Source: Allolobophora icterica
Taxonomy: Eukaryota > Annelida > Clitellata > Crassiclitellata > Lumbricidae
Length of the DNA: 64,000 bases
Reading direction: 5' to 3'
NCBI GenBank assembly: GCA_963556255.1
Contig: OY744609.1
Coordinates: 12,888,290 to 12,952,289, forward strand
Position numbers and translations under genes: made by a program. The notes below the pieces were generated by a model. The model saw only the letters and a list, made by a program, of their open reading frames with translations. It was not told the origin of the DNA and made no database searches. Position 1 is the stretch's first letter. Every line of letters starts with the position of its first letter. Of the stretch, positions 10,187 through 18,771 are shown piece after piece.

Positions 10187-10865
10187 GCAGTACCAAAGCG
10201 ATAAAGGTGATAATGATGGTGACAGTGGCGGTGATAATGAATATGACGATGATGATAAAAATGATGCCGATGACGGTGGTGAGCAAAGATATGCTATTAT
10301 GATAATCATAATGATGAAGGATGACTCATGTAAAATGCTGCTTGACAGGACAAGTATTTCTTTATGGTGTCTCACCCTTTTACATCTTATTGTATGGCTA
10401 TAGATCGAGGTGATATGTCATTAACAGCGTCTGTGCTTGATAAACTCTGGTGTCAACTGTGAACCCTTGACTTCAATGGGATTCCATTGGTTGTTATGAG
10501 CAACAAGCCAGCTAAACTTGTTGCTCTTAGGCTATCGAGGAGCGTCTTTGAGAGGTACTTAGATGGCACAGAGGAAATTTTATTACATACATACTTATAT
10601 TCGTACATGCTTGCTTACTTAAAGTATACATACTTACATGTAGACATACATGAATAATTATTCACTTTTACACATGCAATAAATAAAGCTTGGGCTGAGT
10701 TTAAATTTACACTAGAGTATGTTACAAAGGATGATGTCATTGTTTGTCAAACAACAGGGTTGGATTCCTCAGACTATTGTTGATCAGGCACTTACAGGTG
10801 TCCTTGTTGAATCCATTCAACACCTGCGCAGGTATGTCTCTCGGTCGTCAGTTGTCATCGCATGA
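362..10865 (+). CDS. STARD3: STARD3-like START-domain gene, copy A (3' five exons)
   Basis: Spliced exons are 362-457, 1412-1491, 8913-9020, 10012-10105 and 10758-10865. All have GT-AG junctions and compatible phases and end at TGA 10863-10865. They encode 161 residues of a START domain, the lipid-binding fold that moves sterol between membranes in StAR and STARD3 proteins. The family landmarks RWNPT, SYDVT, SRDFVTVR, RGEN and KGWIP appear in order. The Asp of SYD and the Arg of VTVR align with the acidic/arginine pair buried in the sterol pocket of StAR and MLN64. The first START exon and any MENTAL domain lie left of the window, so membrane anchoring cannot be judged. A young LTR retrotransposon sits in the 1491-8913 intron in the sense orientation. 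Against copy B, 24 of 161 residues differ, with no stops or frameshifts in either. Confidence 0.9.
556..885 (-). mobile_element. tRNA-derived SINE, family 1 (copy A)
   Basis: A decayed minus-strand SINE. Reversed, it starts with a tRNA-like head (A-box-like tagtggttagcatgctgg, B-box-like ggcttcaaatcc) and ends near gggactgcttc. The homologous SINE in copy B is at 43675-43948, so it predates the duplication. Confidence 0.65.
1412..1491 (+). CDS. STARD3: Gene A exon: START segment with SYDVT
   Basis: An 80-bp exon, phase 0 to 2, after a T-rich acceptor (tttttctag) and before donor gtaagt. It encodes ILQTLGESYDVT through GLVGS plus two bases of Arg. The Asp of SYD aligns with the acidic pocket residue of StAR/MLN64. 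The LTR retrotransposon starts 52 bp after the donor. Confidence 0.88.
1544..2028 (+). repeat. 5' LTR
   Basis: A 485-bp direct repeat starting TGTGAA and ending TTGACA, seemingly identical to 7963-8447. A TATATTATAA stretch near 1714-1723 could be a TATA box, and ATTAAA occurs at 1873 and 1889 as possible polyadenylation signals. A GC-rich block with GGCCGGCC sits just upstream of the TATA-like stretch. Confidence 0.96.
2033..2050 (+). promoter_or_regulatory. Primer binding site, tRNA-Leu type
   Basis: TGGTGGCAGCGGTGGGAT begins four bases after the 5' LTR. It is the complement of the 3' end of animal tRNA-Leu including CCA (TCCCACCGCTGCCACCA, recalled from the vertebrate tRNA-Leu with AAG anticodon). 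All 18 bases pair. Confidence 0.88.
2386..7848 (+). CDS. Gag-pol polyprotein of the Gmr1-like element
   Basis: A single uninterrupted frame of 1820 codons. Gag begins with a K/E/R-rich coiled coil made of imperfect REKEEKAERLQ-type repeats (about residues 85-320). A capsid-like region and one CCHC zinc knuckle (C593, C596, H601, C606) follow. The protease active site is DSGA at 706. Integrase comes next: an HHCC zinc domain (H974, H981, C1011, C1014) and a D,D35E core at D1044, D1104 and E1140. Reverse transcriptase follows with YVDD at 1554-1557, then RNase H starting near D1705 and ending ADCLSRL. Integrase before RT is Copia-like, but the RT and integrase motifs are Ty3-like. All catalytic residues I can identify are present, so the protein looks competent. 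The ATG was chosen as the first long-frame Met; a 357-bp leader separates it from the LTR. Confidence 0.95.
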   Translation: MEKLSAERQADIKKMSTERLKQRLLKAGFKEEQLEGMSRGDMIQELADVWVKEEVEEEGAVGGAVEKAIEKPPAPMSMEMLMQWMMMKEDREEKRRQEEKEIRQEELRRQREKEEKAERLQREKEEKAELARQEELRLQREKEEKAERLQREKEEKELRLQREKEEKAELARQEELRLQREREDKAEQVRKAELELQKNQFEIQLEQLKRDREDAERRRLEQMIEFEKARKSDEEVRQQQIEAKRMREEEKEKARTLELERAEQIRQEELKFQKESLEKAEAERQERLKLEKSKLTLKETQMREEREAERRKQQESETLVSKIKKIGDAMKHVLPQMPTDMMEVPLYFETVENAFRSFAVEKPFWVKLLLPLMTPKARTVLNRLSYDDLDNYDRVKQHLLKEFKLTSREYRARFVDAKKTTEETYTMFTARLKNLLNYYVRSRNVNREYDTLFDLLVADKLKECLPPGPLQFVLSKEGTDCLQASAVADLADIHVNNRIGFAFPNINSYPSQRSVNQSQSGKWKSNPETGSQFKGKEVKANVPVPNETREVTFGRQGFNKSSAPFAKREGNTSFTQYKRNEGNEQRGMVVKRCHNCGSDKHLVKFCPVPVAAASSSRNQEHTRVNLIQVVSDTGNQTTGQENQETEVKSVMKCGIQKEILLDAEIQREVIGKDDSRILKKSFLQYVEVEIRAVDGKEPVKVKALSDSGAEIPVISEELLEGMKVEQIGKVNLQCVAGDAIPAKLVKVDVRLCDSDVEEEGFPRKIQCSLTPYVTLMCASIAKMGSTERFLLHPEIIAELKAVPQMKVKTIQGDMSVRANVMTRAQSRKQEMVVVDEKSETESSSDEENESNEQRSLSRDGITSEMNEQEMAACENGTLNETEEDNECDVGIGDLYRDEEMDEEQKVQIADSKKFEEQQRKDESLKPWWKLAQEKESEFCVINGLLHKKYQILDQTIYQLVLPKERRIKVMELAHESVFGGHLGEEKTRERIKLSFVWPKMRRDIVKFCKSCEKCQLKARSLVMDRVPITPVSREEVAFKRMTMDLVGPIDPVSAAGHKYCLCIVDSCTRWPTIFLLKSLTAKAVCEALMELFMNVGVPSVITSDQGTNFTASLTREFLNLMGCSPRFDTPGHPEAAGLVERWNQTFKKMIHHVIIDNPRKWHKIIPFTVWALREVPNATTGVSPYMLVYGKIPRGPLAILKESWTREINLPPHVGVKPEKYLKELKENMEKALLFAESYSREKQLQYMNQYNKRAKHKEFEAGEKVIVLYPTSTNKLISRWHGPCTIIHRRSKYSYLVDMGENGRKIIHANKIRKYVTRALSCGLIVEEDEDFGSVVELPMRNEVQDDKNSLNLDPEQISHLTVTQQEQLLKVLNKYCDRFSEKPGLCTLVEHEIELKPGFREKEFAAYRIPLIYRSEVERQIKEMLKTNIIKPSSSRMASPLVIVKKKDGSLRLACDYRYINSFTVDCKYPMPIVRDVLNKVGKSNVISILDCRSAYWTCPVKQSDQWKTAFVTHNGLYEFTRVPFGMINSGRTFVKAINLVLQPISDFAEPYVDDIAVHSDSWKVHLQHLDAFLMQMRLHNVTLNLKKCIFGKSEVRFIGHVVGSGKIKMNPDRIESLTNLKIPETKKQVKQLLGFFNYYRQFIKDFAQIAKPLSDLTSKRVSDKIDWTVEHQQAFDLLKEAVRSKVVLYVFEVGKPFNLYCDSSDFAVGAVLTQMDDKGIERPVSFISQKLTDTQKRWATVEKEAYAIVWALNKLKEIIIGSKIFIFTDHNPLTYLTESMSKSAKLVRWALALQTFDVEVKYKKGRLNVIADCLSRL
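7946..7962 (+). promoter_or_regulatory. Polypurine tract
   Basis: AAAAAGGAAGGAGGTAA directly abuts the 3' LTR and is almost all purine. It is the expected primer site for plus-strand synthesis. Confidence 0.88.
7963..8447 (+). repeat. 3' LTR
   Basis: The direct copy of 1544-2028 with no visible substitution. It is preceded by a purine tract and followed by the target duplication GGAGG. Confidence 0.96.
8557..8657. repeat. Hairpin palindrome 1 (copy A intron)
   Basis: Arms of about 50 bp around a 1-5 base centre (aataatt). Two mismatches. It lies 110 bp after the 3' LTR in a run of tcaggaggtattatcatc repeats. The homologous part of copy B is not palindromic. Confidence 0.9.
8913..9020 (+). 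CDS. STARD3: Gene A exon: START segment with RDFVTVR
   Basis: A 108-bp exon with acceptor tttttgttcag and weak donor gttggt. It completes SRDFVTVRHW, which aligns with the PRDFVSVR block of StAR, and continues to PQPQHV plus two bases of Arg. Confidence 0.88.
9428..9700 (-). mobile_element. RLE-type element 3' remnant in copy A
   Basis: It aligns with 45790-45970 of copy B (AAT/AGT tail, ctagacaactccgggcttct, gaagtcccc, ataatactgtct). The nearly 5-kb body present in copy B is missing, yet the flank on the far side (aaatcccttatg) is shared, pointing to an internal deletion in copy A. Confidence 0.55.
9898..9958. repeat. (AAT)n microsatellite
   Basis: AAT tract at the 3' end of the RLE-type remnant in copy A, 54 bp before a START exon. 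Confidence 0.9.
10012..10105 (+). CDS. STARD3: Gene A exon: START segment with RGEN
   Basis: A 94-bp exon with acceptor atatcttacag and donor gtagtt. It encodes GENRLSGWYFQP through STDIK. The RGEN block matches the same block in MLN64. A (GAT)n microsatellite begins about 30 bp after the donor. Confidence 0.87.
10137..10184. repeat. (GAT)n microsatellite
   Basis: About 15 GAT units in the intron just after the RGEN exon of gene A. Copy B has only a few scattered units. Confidence 0.9.
10498..10526. other. Conserved 10-bp stem-loop, gene A last intron
   Basis: gagcaacaag and cttgttgctc flank a 9-base loop. The same hairpin is unchanged at 51979-52007 in copy B, though the flanks have diverged. 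Confidence 0.6.
10758..10865 (+). CDS. STARD3: Gene A last exon: START C-terminal helix
   Basis: A 36-codon terminal exon, phase 0, acceptor caaacaacag. It encodes GWIPQTIVDQAL, the last amphipathic helix (ESIQHLRRYV) and a short tail ending SVVIA, then TGA. An internal AG-gtatgt after HLR resembles a donor, but the reading frame continues past it and copy B lacks the motif. Confidence 0.88.
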   Translation, partial: GWIPQTIVDQALTGVLVESIQHLRRYVSRSSVVIA

Positions 10866-11139
10866 AGCAGGTGTCTTGGTTGTCATAACACCTGACCAGA
10901 GTGGCCTCAGAAGATTTCATATTTTCCAGTACATTGATCAGGTGACTCTTCAAATTATAACCGTCTTGGGTTTTGGTTCAGGTGATCGTTAGGTAGAGGG
11001 AATTGTGCAAATGAAGGGTTTCTGTGCATACAAAGTTGTATGCTATATTCGTGCATTTTCTGACAATTGTGCAACCGTGATTTCTCGTTCATTCTCAGAT
11101 GTTGACAGCTAACATTATATGACAGTTTTTAATGTTTAC

Positions 11140-11530
11140 AGAGAATTGGTGATCTTTAAAGTTTACAATAGTGATGCTTGCAGTTGACTGACGATCTTTA
11201 TGGTAAATAAGAGTAATGTTCATGGTTGACTGATAATCTTTACGGTGTAATACATTATTGATGTTTACAGTTGACTGAGGATATTTACGGTGTAATGCAT
11301 TACAGTTGATTGATGATCTTTACGATGTAATACATTGATGTTTGCAGTTGACTGATGTTTACAGTTGACTGATGATCCTTACGGTGTAATACATTGATGT
11401 TTACAGTTGACTGATGATCATTACGGTGTAATACATTGATGTTTACAGTTCATTGTTATGATCTTTACAGTGACATCAGTGACGTTCACTGTTGATGTTA
11501 ACAGTTTACAACAGTTATGTTTACAGCTGA
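11140..11530 (+). repeat. Tandem repeat downstream of gene A
   Basis: Units of about 40 bp: gatgtttacagttgactgat then gatctttacggtgtaataca. About nine imperfect copies. The paralogous array in copy B is 52620-52930. Confidence 0.8.
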
Positions 11531-12214
11531 CTGTTAGAACATTTGCGGCCGAGTGTGAATCTGTGTACTTTTTGACAACTGACTAAATTGTGCCTTATAA
11601 TCAATTAATTTTTTTATGTGTGTAACACTTTTGATAGCAGGAGCTTTGTTAGCATTGCATTATGTTACATTACATTAAGCTAAGGTATATTACATTTAGT
11701 TACATTACATAACATTATGGTAGGTTGCATGTAATGGCAGATTACGTTTGTCTGTAACTTTTACATCCTGGGTTTGAGTCCTGGTACTTCTCGTGAAAGT
11801 GATATTCTAGTAATGGAATTAGTTCACATAGGAGTGCTATGTAATTGCCCATTTACTTTACTACATTTTGTAATTTGTAATTGTAATAGACATTTTTAGA
11901 GCACTGCTTCACAAGACACTAATCAGGGACACTTTCTTTGGTAGCCCAAGCAGCTATGACTGTTGCGCTGTTGATTTTAAAGTAACTTTTCGTTGCACTA
12001 AACTACTGCCATCATCATCTCAGTAGTTCATAGACTACGTTTTGTTTAATTTTTTTGTGTCTGGCTTTTTTTAATCTTCTGTGTCGAGAGGAAATTGTGA
12101 TTGAGTTGAGGCAGAATTAGGAGATTTTATGTGCGTTTTTTTGCTGAAGTGGTATGTAGGTCATGACCGTTTGGTTTTGACACATGTTGTAAATAGTAAT
12201 CTTTGTATTGTTAT

Positions 12215-12285
12215 TGCAAATTTATATAGCACCACCTTTAGAGAAACAGATCAGAGGTGCTCTGAACCTGACAACTTAAAACCAT
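12215..12285 (-). mobile_element. LINE/SINE 3' tail module
   Basis: aatttatatagcaccac and agaggtgctc, the module shared with 31689-31735, 39388-39430, 56408-56450, 26630-26680 and 28495-28545. Reversed, it resembles LINE 3' ends (gcgctatataaat). Confidence 0.5.
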
Positions 12286-12407
12286 GATCGAATAGAATGG
12301 TTTCAAACGCTTAAGGATGAAGGGCAAAGAAGTTCAAGTCGCAGGTTGCAAAGTAGCTAAGTCTAGAAAGAAAAAGTGTTAATGACCTGAGTAAATAGTG
12401 ATAGAAG

Positions 12408-12672
12408 AAGAAGAGCAGTCCCTTAAGCAGCCATGGGTATGAAGTGTTAATGACTTTATTTTCTTAGCCTCAGCATATGAGGGCAGGTGACTAGTCCTCT
12501 GCCTTGCCGTTTCATCTCCCACCTACAGTGTACGGTCAGTGTATTCATTATAGCTGAGTTGGCTAGCGGCGCAACTGGAGTAGAAATCTTGACACAAAAT
12601 TCTGCCCTCCCGGGGATTTGAACCCCTCTCGATTCAGTCCTGCATGCTAATCACTACACTGTCTAGCATCCC
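12408..12672 (-). mobile_element. tRNA-derived SINE, family 1
   Basis: A minus-strand copy with a well-kept tRNA-like head (ggggttcaaatccccgggag on the minus strand) and the body ending gggactgctcttcttcttc. It lies in the stretch that copy B lacks. Confidence 0.75.
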
Positions 12673-13854
12673 AAATAGTGATAGATGAAATACTAAATGG
12701 TCCCTGTGTGCTAGTGCTGAAAGGTTCAACATTAACATTGGGGGTGGTTTGTTGAGTTTCAGTTAAGCAGCTCTTTCTCTTTAGCTACTTTTTGTGGATC
12801 ATTATTATTATTATTAATCAGTTATTATTAATTAATTATTATTAGTTAATATTTGTTGTTGAATGCAAAAACAAAGTGTGAGTTAAGTAATAAGTACTGA
12901 AAGTCGGCTGTGTTTAGTGAGACTGGAAAGTTGTTTGTTGCTTTGCCCTACCTTAAATAAACTTACCTCGTCCTAAAGTACCATACGGCAAACCTTATCT
13001 TTTCTTCATTTACCTAGTCTGTTACCTTACTTATATGCCTGATAGAGGAATGTTAAATCGTTGTGTTTCCAAGGGTGTTGTATAAGATTGAAAAATTTTA
13101 CGAATTGAGTTAGTGAGCACCTGAGGAAAAACTGAGTGAGCCACAGTGCGCTCGAAACTTTAAGGAAGTTTGTATTAAGAATTGAATATATCTGCAGTTG
13201 AGAAATTTTTGTTGTTGACACGTGTTGTTGGCTGAGCTGCTGAACTGCCTCAGCAAAACTTGGTAAATGTACTTTCAGTTTATGCAAGTACAGTGTGGAT
13301 CTGTTGACATGCACCCAGTTAGTGCACGATGGAAAGTGGTGTGTCCCCCAAAGCTATTAGCTTAACATTGCATGTTGGTTAATGCGTCGTACAAGAACTG
13401 TGTTGTAGCACTAAATTTAGATATTAATTTCAGAATTATCCCTTTTTATCTGCCGCCTGGTTTATGCGCTGTATCATAAGATATTCTCCCCTAACAACTT
13501 GCGGTAACAAGTTCACACTGTACTAGGATGCTTGTTAGTTACTGTTGATTTAGACAGTGAGTATTAGCCATGTACTATGAATAATTTAGTGAGTAATGAG
13601 TACCACAGCAACTGAGTTCCAAGTAACATACCTTAGATGAGTGAGCAGTACTCCAGCAGTTTAGTACTGTGCCAATAATTACTGAGCATCCAAGTACTTA
13701 AAGCAGTTGAACTTAACACTGGAAACAGTTGGACCTGCACTTTGGAAACGGTTGGAGCTGTACCTGAATAATTGAATGTTGAGCAGCTCAGTACCTGAAT
13801 AGCTGAGCAGTAGCTGTGCATTTGAGCCACAGAGTATTAACCAATGAATACTCA

Positions 13855-14030
13855 ACTGTGTGGGACACAGTAGCCAATTGGTTTGAGCACTTGTAATGCG
13901 GAGAGTGCTGGTTCGAGCATTCCCTGAGACGGTTACTGTGTAGGGACCTTGAGCAAGTTCTTCACTCACAATTGATTGGCATCATCGATTGATGCTTCGT
14001 CGTTAGATAGCAGCGCTTAATAAATGGTAA
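13855..14030 (+). mobile_element. tRNA-derived SINE, family 2 (copy A)
   Basis: The head has tagccaattggtttgagcac and ctggttcgagcattcc. The body box gtagggaccttgagcaagtt follows, then a tail gcagcgcttaataaatggta with an AAT tract. Paralogous to 53610-53790. Confidence 0.7.
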
Positions 14031-14817
14031 TAATAATAATAAAAGTTGTTAATTTATTTGGTCTTCAGCCAAATAATGTTTCATCAAAGGACCACATGCG
14101 TCCAAAGAGTTTCCAGAAGACATAATGAGGCTTGGAGTACAGATGAAAAGTGCACCAGAGTTGCCAAAGACTGAATACAGTGGGGCTCTTTAATTTGCAC
14201 CCTTCGCTGCCAATTGGCTTTCGTCAGGAACTGATGATGATGGTGATAATAGAGGTTGTGTTAATTTTACTTCTTTACACGAGTACTCGTGCAAAACTTA
14301 TTTGACACGAGATAAAGATGCCATATTGTTCGAGCACGCGGTCGAGCGCTACGGAGCATGAATAATTACTGCGCGCGCAGCAATAATTACGTCTATCATT
14401 CCAGACTGTGATCCTCTGTGATCAATCCTGTTGCTTGTTATGTTTCCTATGAGCTGCAGATGGTGTCTTCTTTTTATGACCACTGTGTATTATTTAGATG
14501 CTGCTTTGCATACTAATTACGTTGTTTAACATTGTAGAACTGAAGAAGTCTACGGATTTTACGTTGTTTATTCTGGGCAACCAGTAAGTGCCATTTAGTG
14601 GCTCTGTGGCCTCTGAAAAAGATGGCTCAAAACCAGTTTATGGTTTGGATGTAGTAGGAAAAGTTTGGAGACAGAATGACATCTGGTGACCAGGAATTTA
14701 TGTTTTGGGTGGAAAGGATTGACACTGAATCACCATGGCCGGGTAAAAACTAAAACTGCCCAACGTTAGCAACTGTGAGTCCTGTTCGCCGCAGTTAATC
14801 ATGTTAGCCACAATGGG

Positions 14818-14990
14818 TCATATCTTTGGAGTGCAATATCCAATTGGCTTGTAACTTGTAGCGTGAAGTACAGGTTTGAGCTTTTTTTATGTGGTTACTG
14901 TGTAGGGACCGTGAGCAAGTCCTTCTACTCACAGTTGCTTTGTACCTCCAATTCAGAGTTACTGACCTTGTGAGCACAGTAATTGGTATA
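14818..14990 (+). mobile_element. tRNA-derived SINE, family 2, second (copy A)
   Basis: It carries the same gtagggaccgtgagcaagtc body box and the trailing gaccttgtgagcac. The A/B homology of the segmental duplication fades at its tail. Its paralogue is at 54650-54815. Confidence 0.6.
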
Positions 14991-14999
14991 ATTATTATG

Positions 15000-15700
15000 A
15001 CACTAGTTAATGGTATATGTTACTATTACTACTACTACTACTACTGCTACTAGTACTACTCCTACTAAATAATAATAATAATTATAGCCAAAGCTATTTG
15101 TGTTAGCCACAATAACTCATGTTAGCCAAGGTGGATCATGTTAGTCATGATGAATCAGATTCCTGGTCACATTATTGGAACTACATGTTTTCGTTGTTAA
15201 CTGGCATTGATGTATATTACGCTACTGAACAACTGTTAGCAATTAAACTATTTTGCAACTTACAATTTAGATTTATGACGGCTGTGGTAACAGTTGTGTG
15301 GGAAGTATATGTATAGCAGGTCTTTTATGTGAAAACACGGGAGAAGTGGATTTGTCTGGTGACAGTAGTTTGGGTTCATTATTATTCTTAAAGTAATAGT
15401 TTTAGAGTTGAAATGCAAGCTGAATGTGTCCATATTTTTGAAGACTGATGGCTTGATATTTTATCATGAAAGTTGAAAAATGATCCTGTCAAATTGACTT
15501 GTTTCTGATGCTTAGTTTTAAATTTGGAATTACGCTTGACTCAGTTTTAAAGATTTTCCAGAAAACGAGATATCTAGGGTAAACAATTCAGTAAAATATT
15601 AACAGATAAATTGAATTGAATTAAAGCCTTCCATTAAACTTGTCTAAAATATTGGGGCATGAGGGCCTGGACAAATCGGGGAGTACTATAGGCTCAGAGC
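15000..15700. other. No gene seen
   Basis: A (TAC)n stretch at 15022-15070 and diverged gttagccacaatgg-type repeats also seen near 14800 and 54640. Nothing coding was recognised. Confidence 0.5.
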
Positions 15701-15837
15701 CAGTGGCGGCGCAACGATTTGAAAAGTAGTACGGCAAATTAGGGGGTACGACAAAAAAATGGGCACCGCAAAAGTATGCTGTTGCTGTACCACCTTAAAA
15801 AGTGGTATGGCTTAAAGTAAAGGCAGCGGCGCCACTG
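15701..15837. mobile_element. hAT-type MITE
   Basis: 137 bp with ends CAGTGGCGGCGC and GCGGCGCCACTG, flanked by the 8-bp duplication CTCAGAGC (15693-15700, 15838-15845). Same family as 29268-29419. No coding capacity. Confidence 0.88.
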
Positions 15838-16014
15838 CTCAGAGCTTGACTTGACTCTCATCATTGCAGTTCATCCGATCCTCATTAAACGCAGCGTCCA
15901 ATCCAAGTTCGTCAATTAACGAGCCGGACAGGAAACAAGCGATTGACATGATTGACTAGTAAGTTTTACTAAAAGCAACCTATTTAATTGAAGTATGTCA
16001 TTATATATGACATT

Positions 16015-16318
16015 CATGGGCGTAACTTTAGTCTAAAAAGTGGGGGGGTACCAATTTCTTCTCCACTTTCACTTTTCGCATGGTGACCATTTTAACATGT
16101 TCCCTGTCAGTATTCTCATTAATTTTGGCTCTTGGTTTACCTGTGTATCTACATGTAAGTACTTTCGTACTTTTGGCGATGACTGCGTTCTCTGGGCAGG
16201 CACAGTAGTAAAATATTGATTGGCATTCTTTAAAAAGTGGGGGGGGGTACAGTACCCTCCAGTTCAAAAAGTGGGGGGGGTACGGGTACCCCTCGTTCCC
16301 CCACAAATTACGCCTATG
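16015..16318. mobile_element. hAT-type MITE
   Basis: 304 bp, ends CATGGGCGTAA and TTACGCCTATG, flanked by ATGACATT on both sides. Internal G-tracts (gtgggggggtac) recur. Ends are related to those of 24923-26929. Confidence 0.88.
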
Positions 16319-16339
16319 ATGACATTAACGTTTTGTAAG

Positions 16340-17165
16340 TTTTGTTGAAGTTGCTTTGGCGTCTCTGCAACTGCTCCACTCTAGCTCCAGTCCTACTTGT
16401 CTTCCAGATCCTTCTCTGTTAAAGCCTCCAGCCACTGTTCGCAACCCCTCCCTCTGTCCTGTGGTGTCTCTCAAGACTCTGTCCGGGGTCCACTCTTCAT
16501 CCTCTATAACACACCTTTAAGCCATCTAATAAAATCCTCTGTTGGCCACCATCTCTACGCAGACGACACCCTACTAAACATGTCCTAGGCCTACTCCCAA
16601 GTTTTTTCCACCTCCATCACACAATTACTCAACGTGGTTAACCTAATCTCACAGTGGATATCATCCAATCTCCTCTGCCTTAACCTTCCAAAACAATGCG
16701 TCATCCTATAGGCCTTCCTTATCAAATCAAGAAAATCCCTGACGCCTCCATACACCTATCGACTAACTCATCGTCTCTTACCTTCACCTCGGACTCCCCG
16801 TCCGCAATCTTGGTATTACTTTCTGATCCACACCTCTCCTCTAACCACATCTCCAACCTCTCGCACTCCTGCTTCACGCACATTCGTGACCTCCGCCGCA
16901 CCCGGCCCATGCTCGACCTTAAAACTGCCTACACCATTGCTACATCCATTGTTCATTCAAAGCTTGATTACTGCAGTTCCCTCTTCCCCTCAAGCTTGAA
17001 TCCACCCAAATAAGGCGTCTGCAACTTATCCAAAACTCACTAGCCAGGGCTGTCTGTGCCTGTTTCTAGAACGCCCAAACATCATCATACCACTCCAATC
17101 CTTAAATCACTCGATCGGCTAAAAATCCCACAGCGAATCCACTTCAGAGTCCTATCATTAACCTA
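16340..17165 (+). pseudogene. LINE (CR1/L2-like) RT fragment
   Basis: Broken plus-strand frames encode SVRGPLFILYNTPLSHLI, HHLYADDTLL (16552-16581 region), HIRDLRRTRPMLDLKTAYTI and SKLDYCSSLF. These are RT motifs 5-7 and the thumb of CR1/L2-like LINEs. Several frameshifts and stops. Confidence 0.82.
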
Positions 17166-17229
17166 TAGTCAGGCTATACGATATTAATCTTTCTTAGTGT
17201 TAAAAGTCGGCATTATTAGCCTGGCGGAG

Positions 17230-18771
17230 CAGTGCCGGCGCTAGGGTACTTGAGGCCCCCCCCCAAGCCTTACTTGAGGCCCCCCAATACTACGAAATAT
17301 ACACATGCAAACGAGAACGACCGAACGTCAACTCTCTTTTAACTTGCTATGGAAATCATTGCTAGCGATGACAACAGCCGAGCATGGTGGAACGATTAAA
17401 TGTTAATTTTAACTAGTTTCAACGTGTTGAAACTGCACTCAGCACTAGCTACTGTTACTGGGGTGCTTAGAAGAATCCTTAGTGCAATGGATCTCAGATT
17501 TGGGGAAGTCAGGAAGTTCATTCACATAAAGGTAGACCGTATACTGTAGAAAGTCTCGCGCTGTTGTCAGCTGACTGTCTCTAGGCTACAAATAACTGCA
17601 ATAAAACGTGAAAGCTCCACTAGAAGTTCATTTGTTTCTACGTCTCTCATCTCCTCGTAGAAGTAAACAGAATGTTTTTGCAGTTGATCTGTGTCGTGCA
17701 TTTGACGAGCGTGTTGGAATGACAGAGAACCCAAAAATGCTGTTCCAATCCTTGACCTGCTGAACCGTGACTGAACTGACACCAGCACCTGATACAGAAG
17801 TTTCAGATAAAAATCTGCTTTAAATCGTTGTTCGGGTGTAAATTTATCCATTTCATCTGCATATTCGATCGTAGTCAAAATGGGCTTTTCTACGCTGATT
17901 TCTCGTTAAAGGGAGTGTTGTGCACCTCCATGTATATCTTCTACAATTTCCCGTGCACTTGTAGTAGCAGATTTGGGGGCCCTAGGCGCACACCTAGTGC
18001 GCCTATTCGAAAACGCGCCTCTGCCCACTACTTGTCCAGCTTAAGATATTCAGAATGAGTTGATCGATTTGGTTGCTGAGGAGATTCAAGACACCAACAT
18101 GGAAGCATTGCAATACGCAAAATACTTTTCCACAATTCTGGACTGTACTCCTGACATTTCACATGAAGAGTAAATGACAGTTTTCTTAAGATTTGTCCTG
18201 TGTAGGCCAATACCTAGAGCAGGCATACGGAAAGAGAAGCTTTTTTGGATATTTAGTTGTGATTAACACGAGTTACACGACTGGCCAATACGCCAAGCAC
18301 TAAACCTAATGATTGAAGACTGTCGGGGTCAAGCGTATGAAAGGCCGTAACACAGAGGCGCGATTTGGGGCCCCAGGCGCGCGCCTAGGGTTCCCAAATC
18401 TTGGAGGGCCCCAAACGAATGAAAATATTTTTGTTCAGTTATAAAAATAACATTTATGAATTATTTTAAATATAACCCATTTTCCTTTTATTCACATTTT
18501 AGCATTCACTTAAACGTATATTATTGTAATTTATAATTGTTTAATTCATTTGGGCTAATAATTTTTCTGTCCAATTGTGAACAATAACATTAAGTTCAGG
18601 AGGCCCCAAAACAGTTTGTGCCTAGGTCCCCGTTTTTTGTAAACGCGCCTCTGGTCGTGGGTTTCAGAAACAATCACACATAGGCGTAATGATCAGCCAA
18701 ATTTGGAAGCCCCTTACAAACTTGAGGCCCCCCCCAACCGGGGGGTTCGGGGGGCCTTAACGCCGGCCCTG
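17230..18771. mobile_element. hAT element with transposase relic
   Basis: 1542 bp, ends CAGTGCCGGCGCTAGGG and TTAACGCCGGCCCTG, flanked by TGGCGGAG. A minus-strand frame at 17567-17878 (RFKADFYLKLLYQVLVSVQS) resembles the middle of hAT/ZMYM1-like transposases. GGCCCC-rich subterminal blocks and CGCGCCTCTG-ended segments near 17974-18025 and 18353-18653 suggest nested elements. Confidence 0.82.

Larger units (their letters stand above)
11540..13425. other. Copy-A-specific flank, no gene seen
   Basis: Apart from the SINE at 12408-12672 and the tail module at 12215 it holds only unassigned A+T-rich DNA. Copy B jumps from about 53160 to sequence matching 13426. Confidence 0.5.
1..15000 (+). repeat. 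Segmental duplication, copy A
   Basis: This stretch, without the retrotransposon at 1544-8447, aligns collinearly with 43131-54830. Shared landmarks are five START exons, the GATTA-rich intron near 240-295, a decayed SINE near 556-885, a tandem repeat at 11140-11530, two SINEs at 13855-14990 and the last exon with its flanks. Homology runs off the left edge of the window. On the right it fades at the end of a SINE tail near 15000. Copy A has about 1.66 kb (about 11760-13425) that copy B lacks. Breakpoints are approximate because they were read by eye. Confidence 0.9.

Noticed and set aside
18353..18653. Independent hAT MITE with CAGAGGCGCG/CGCGCCTCTG ends
   Set aside because: The ends are good inverted repeats but the flanks (ccgtaaca, gtcgtggg) show no target duplication, so it is only mentioned within the larger element.
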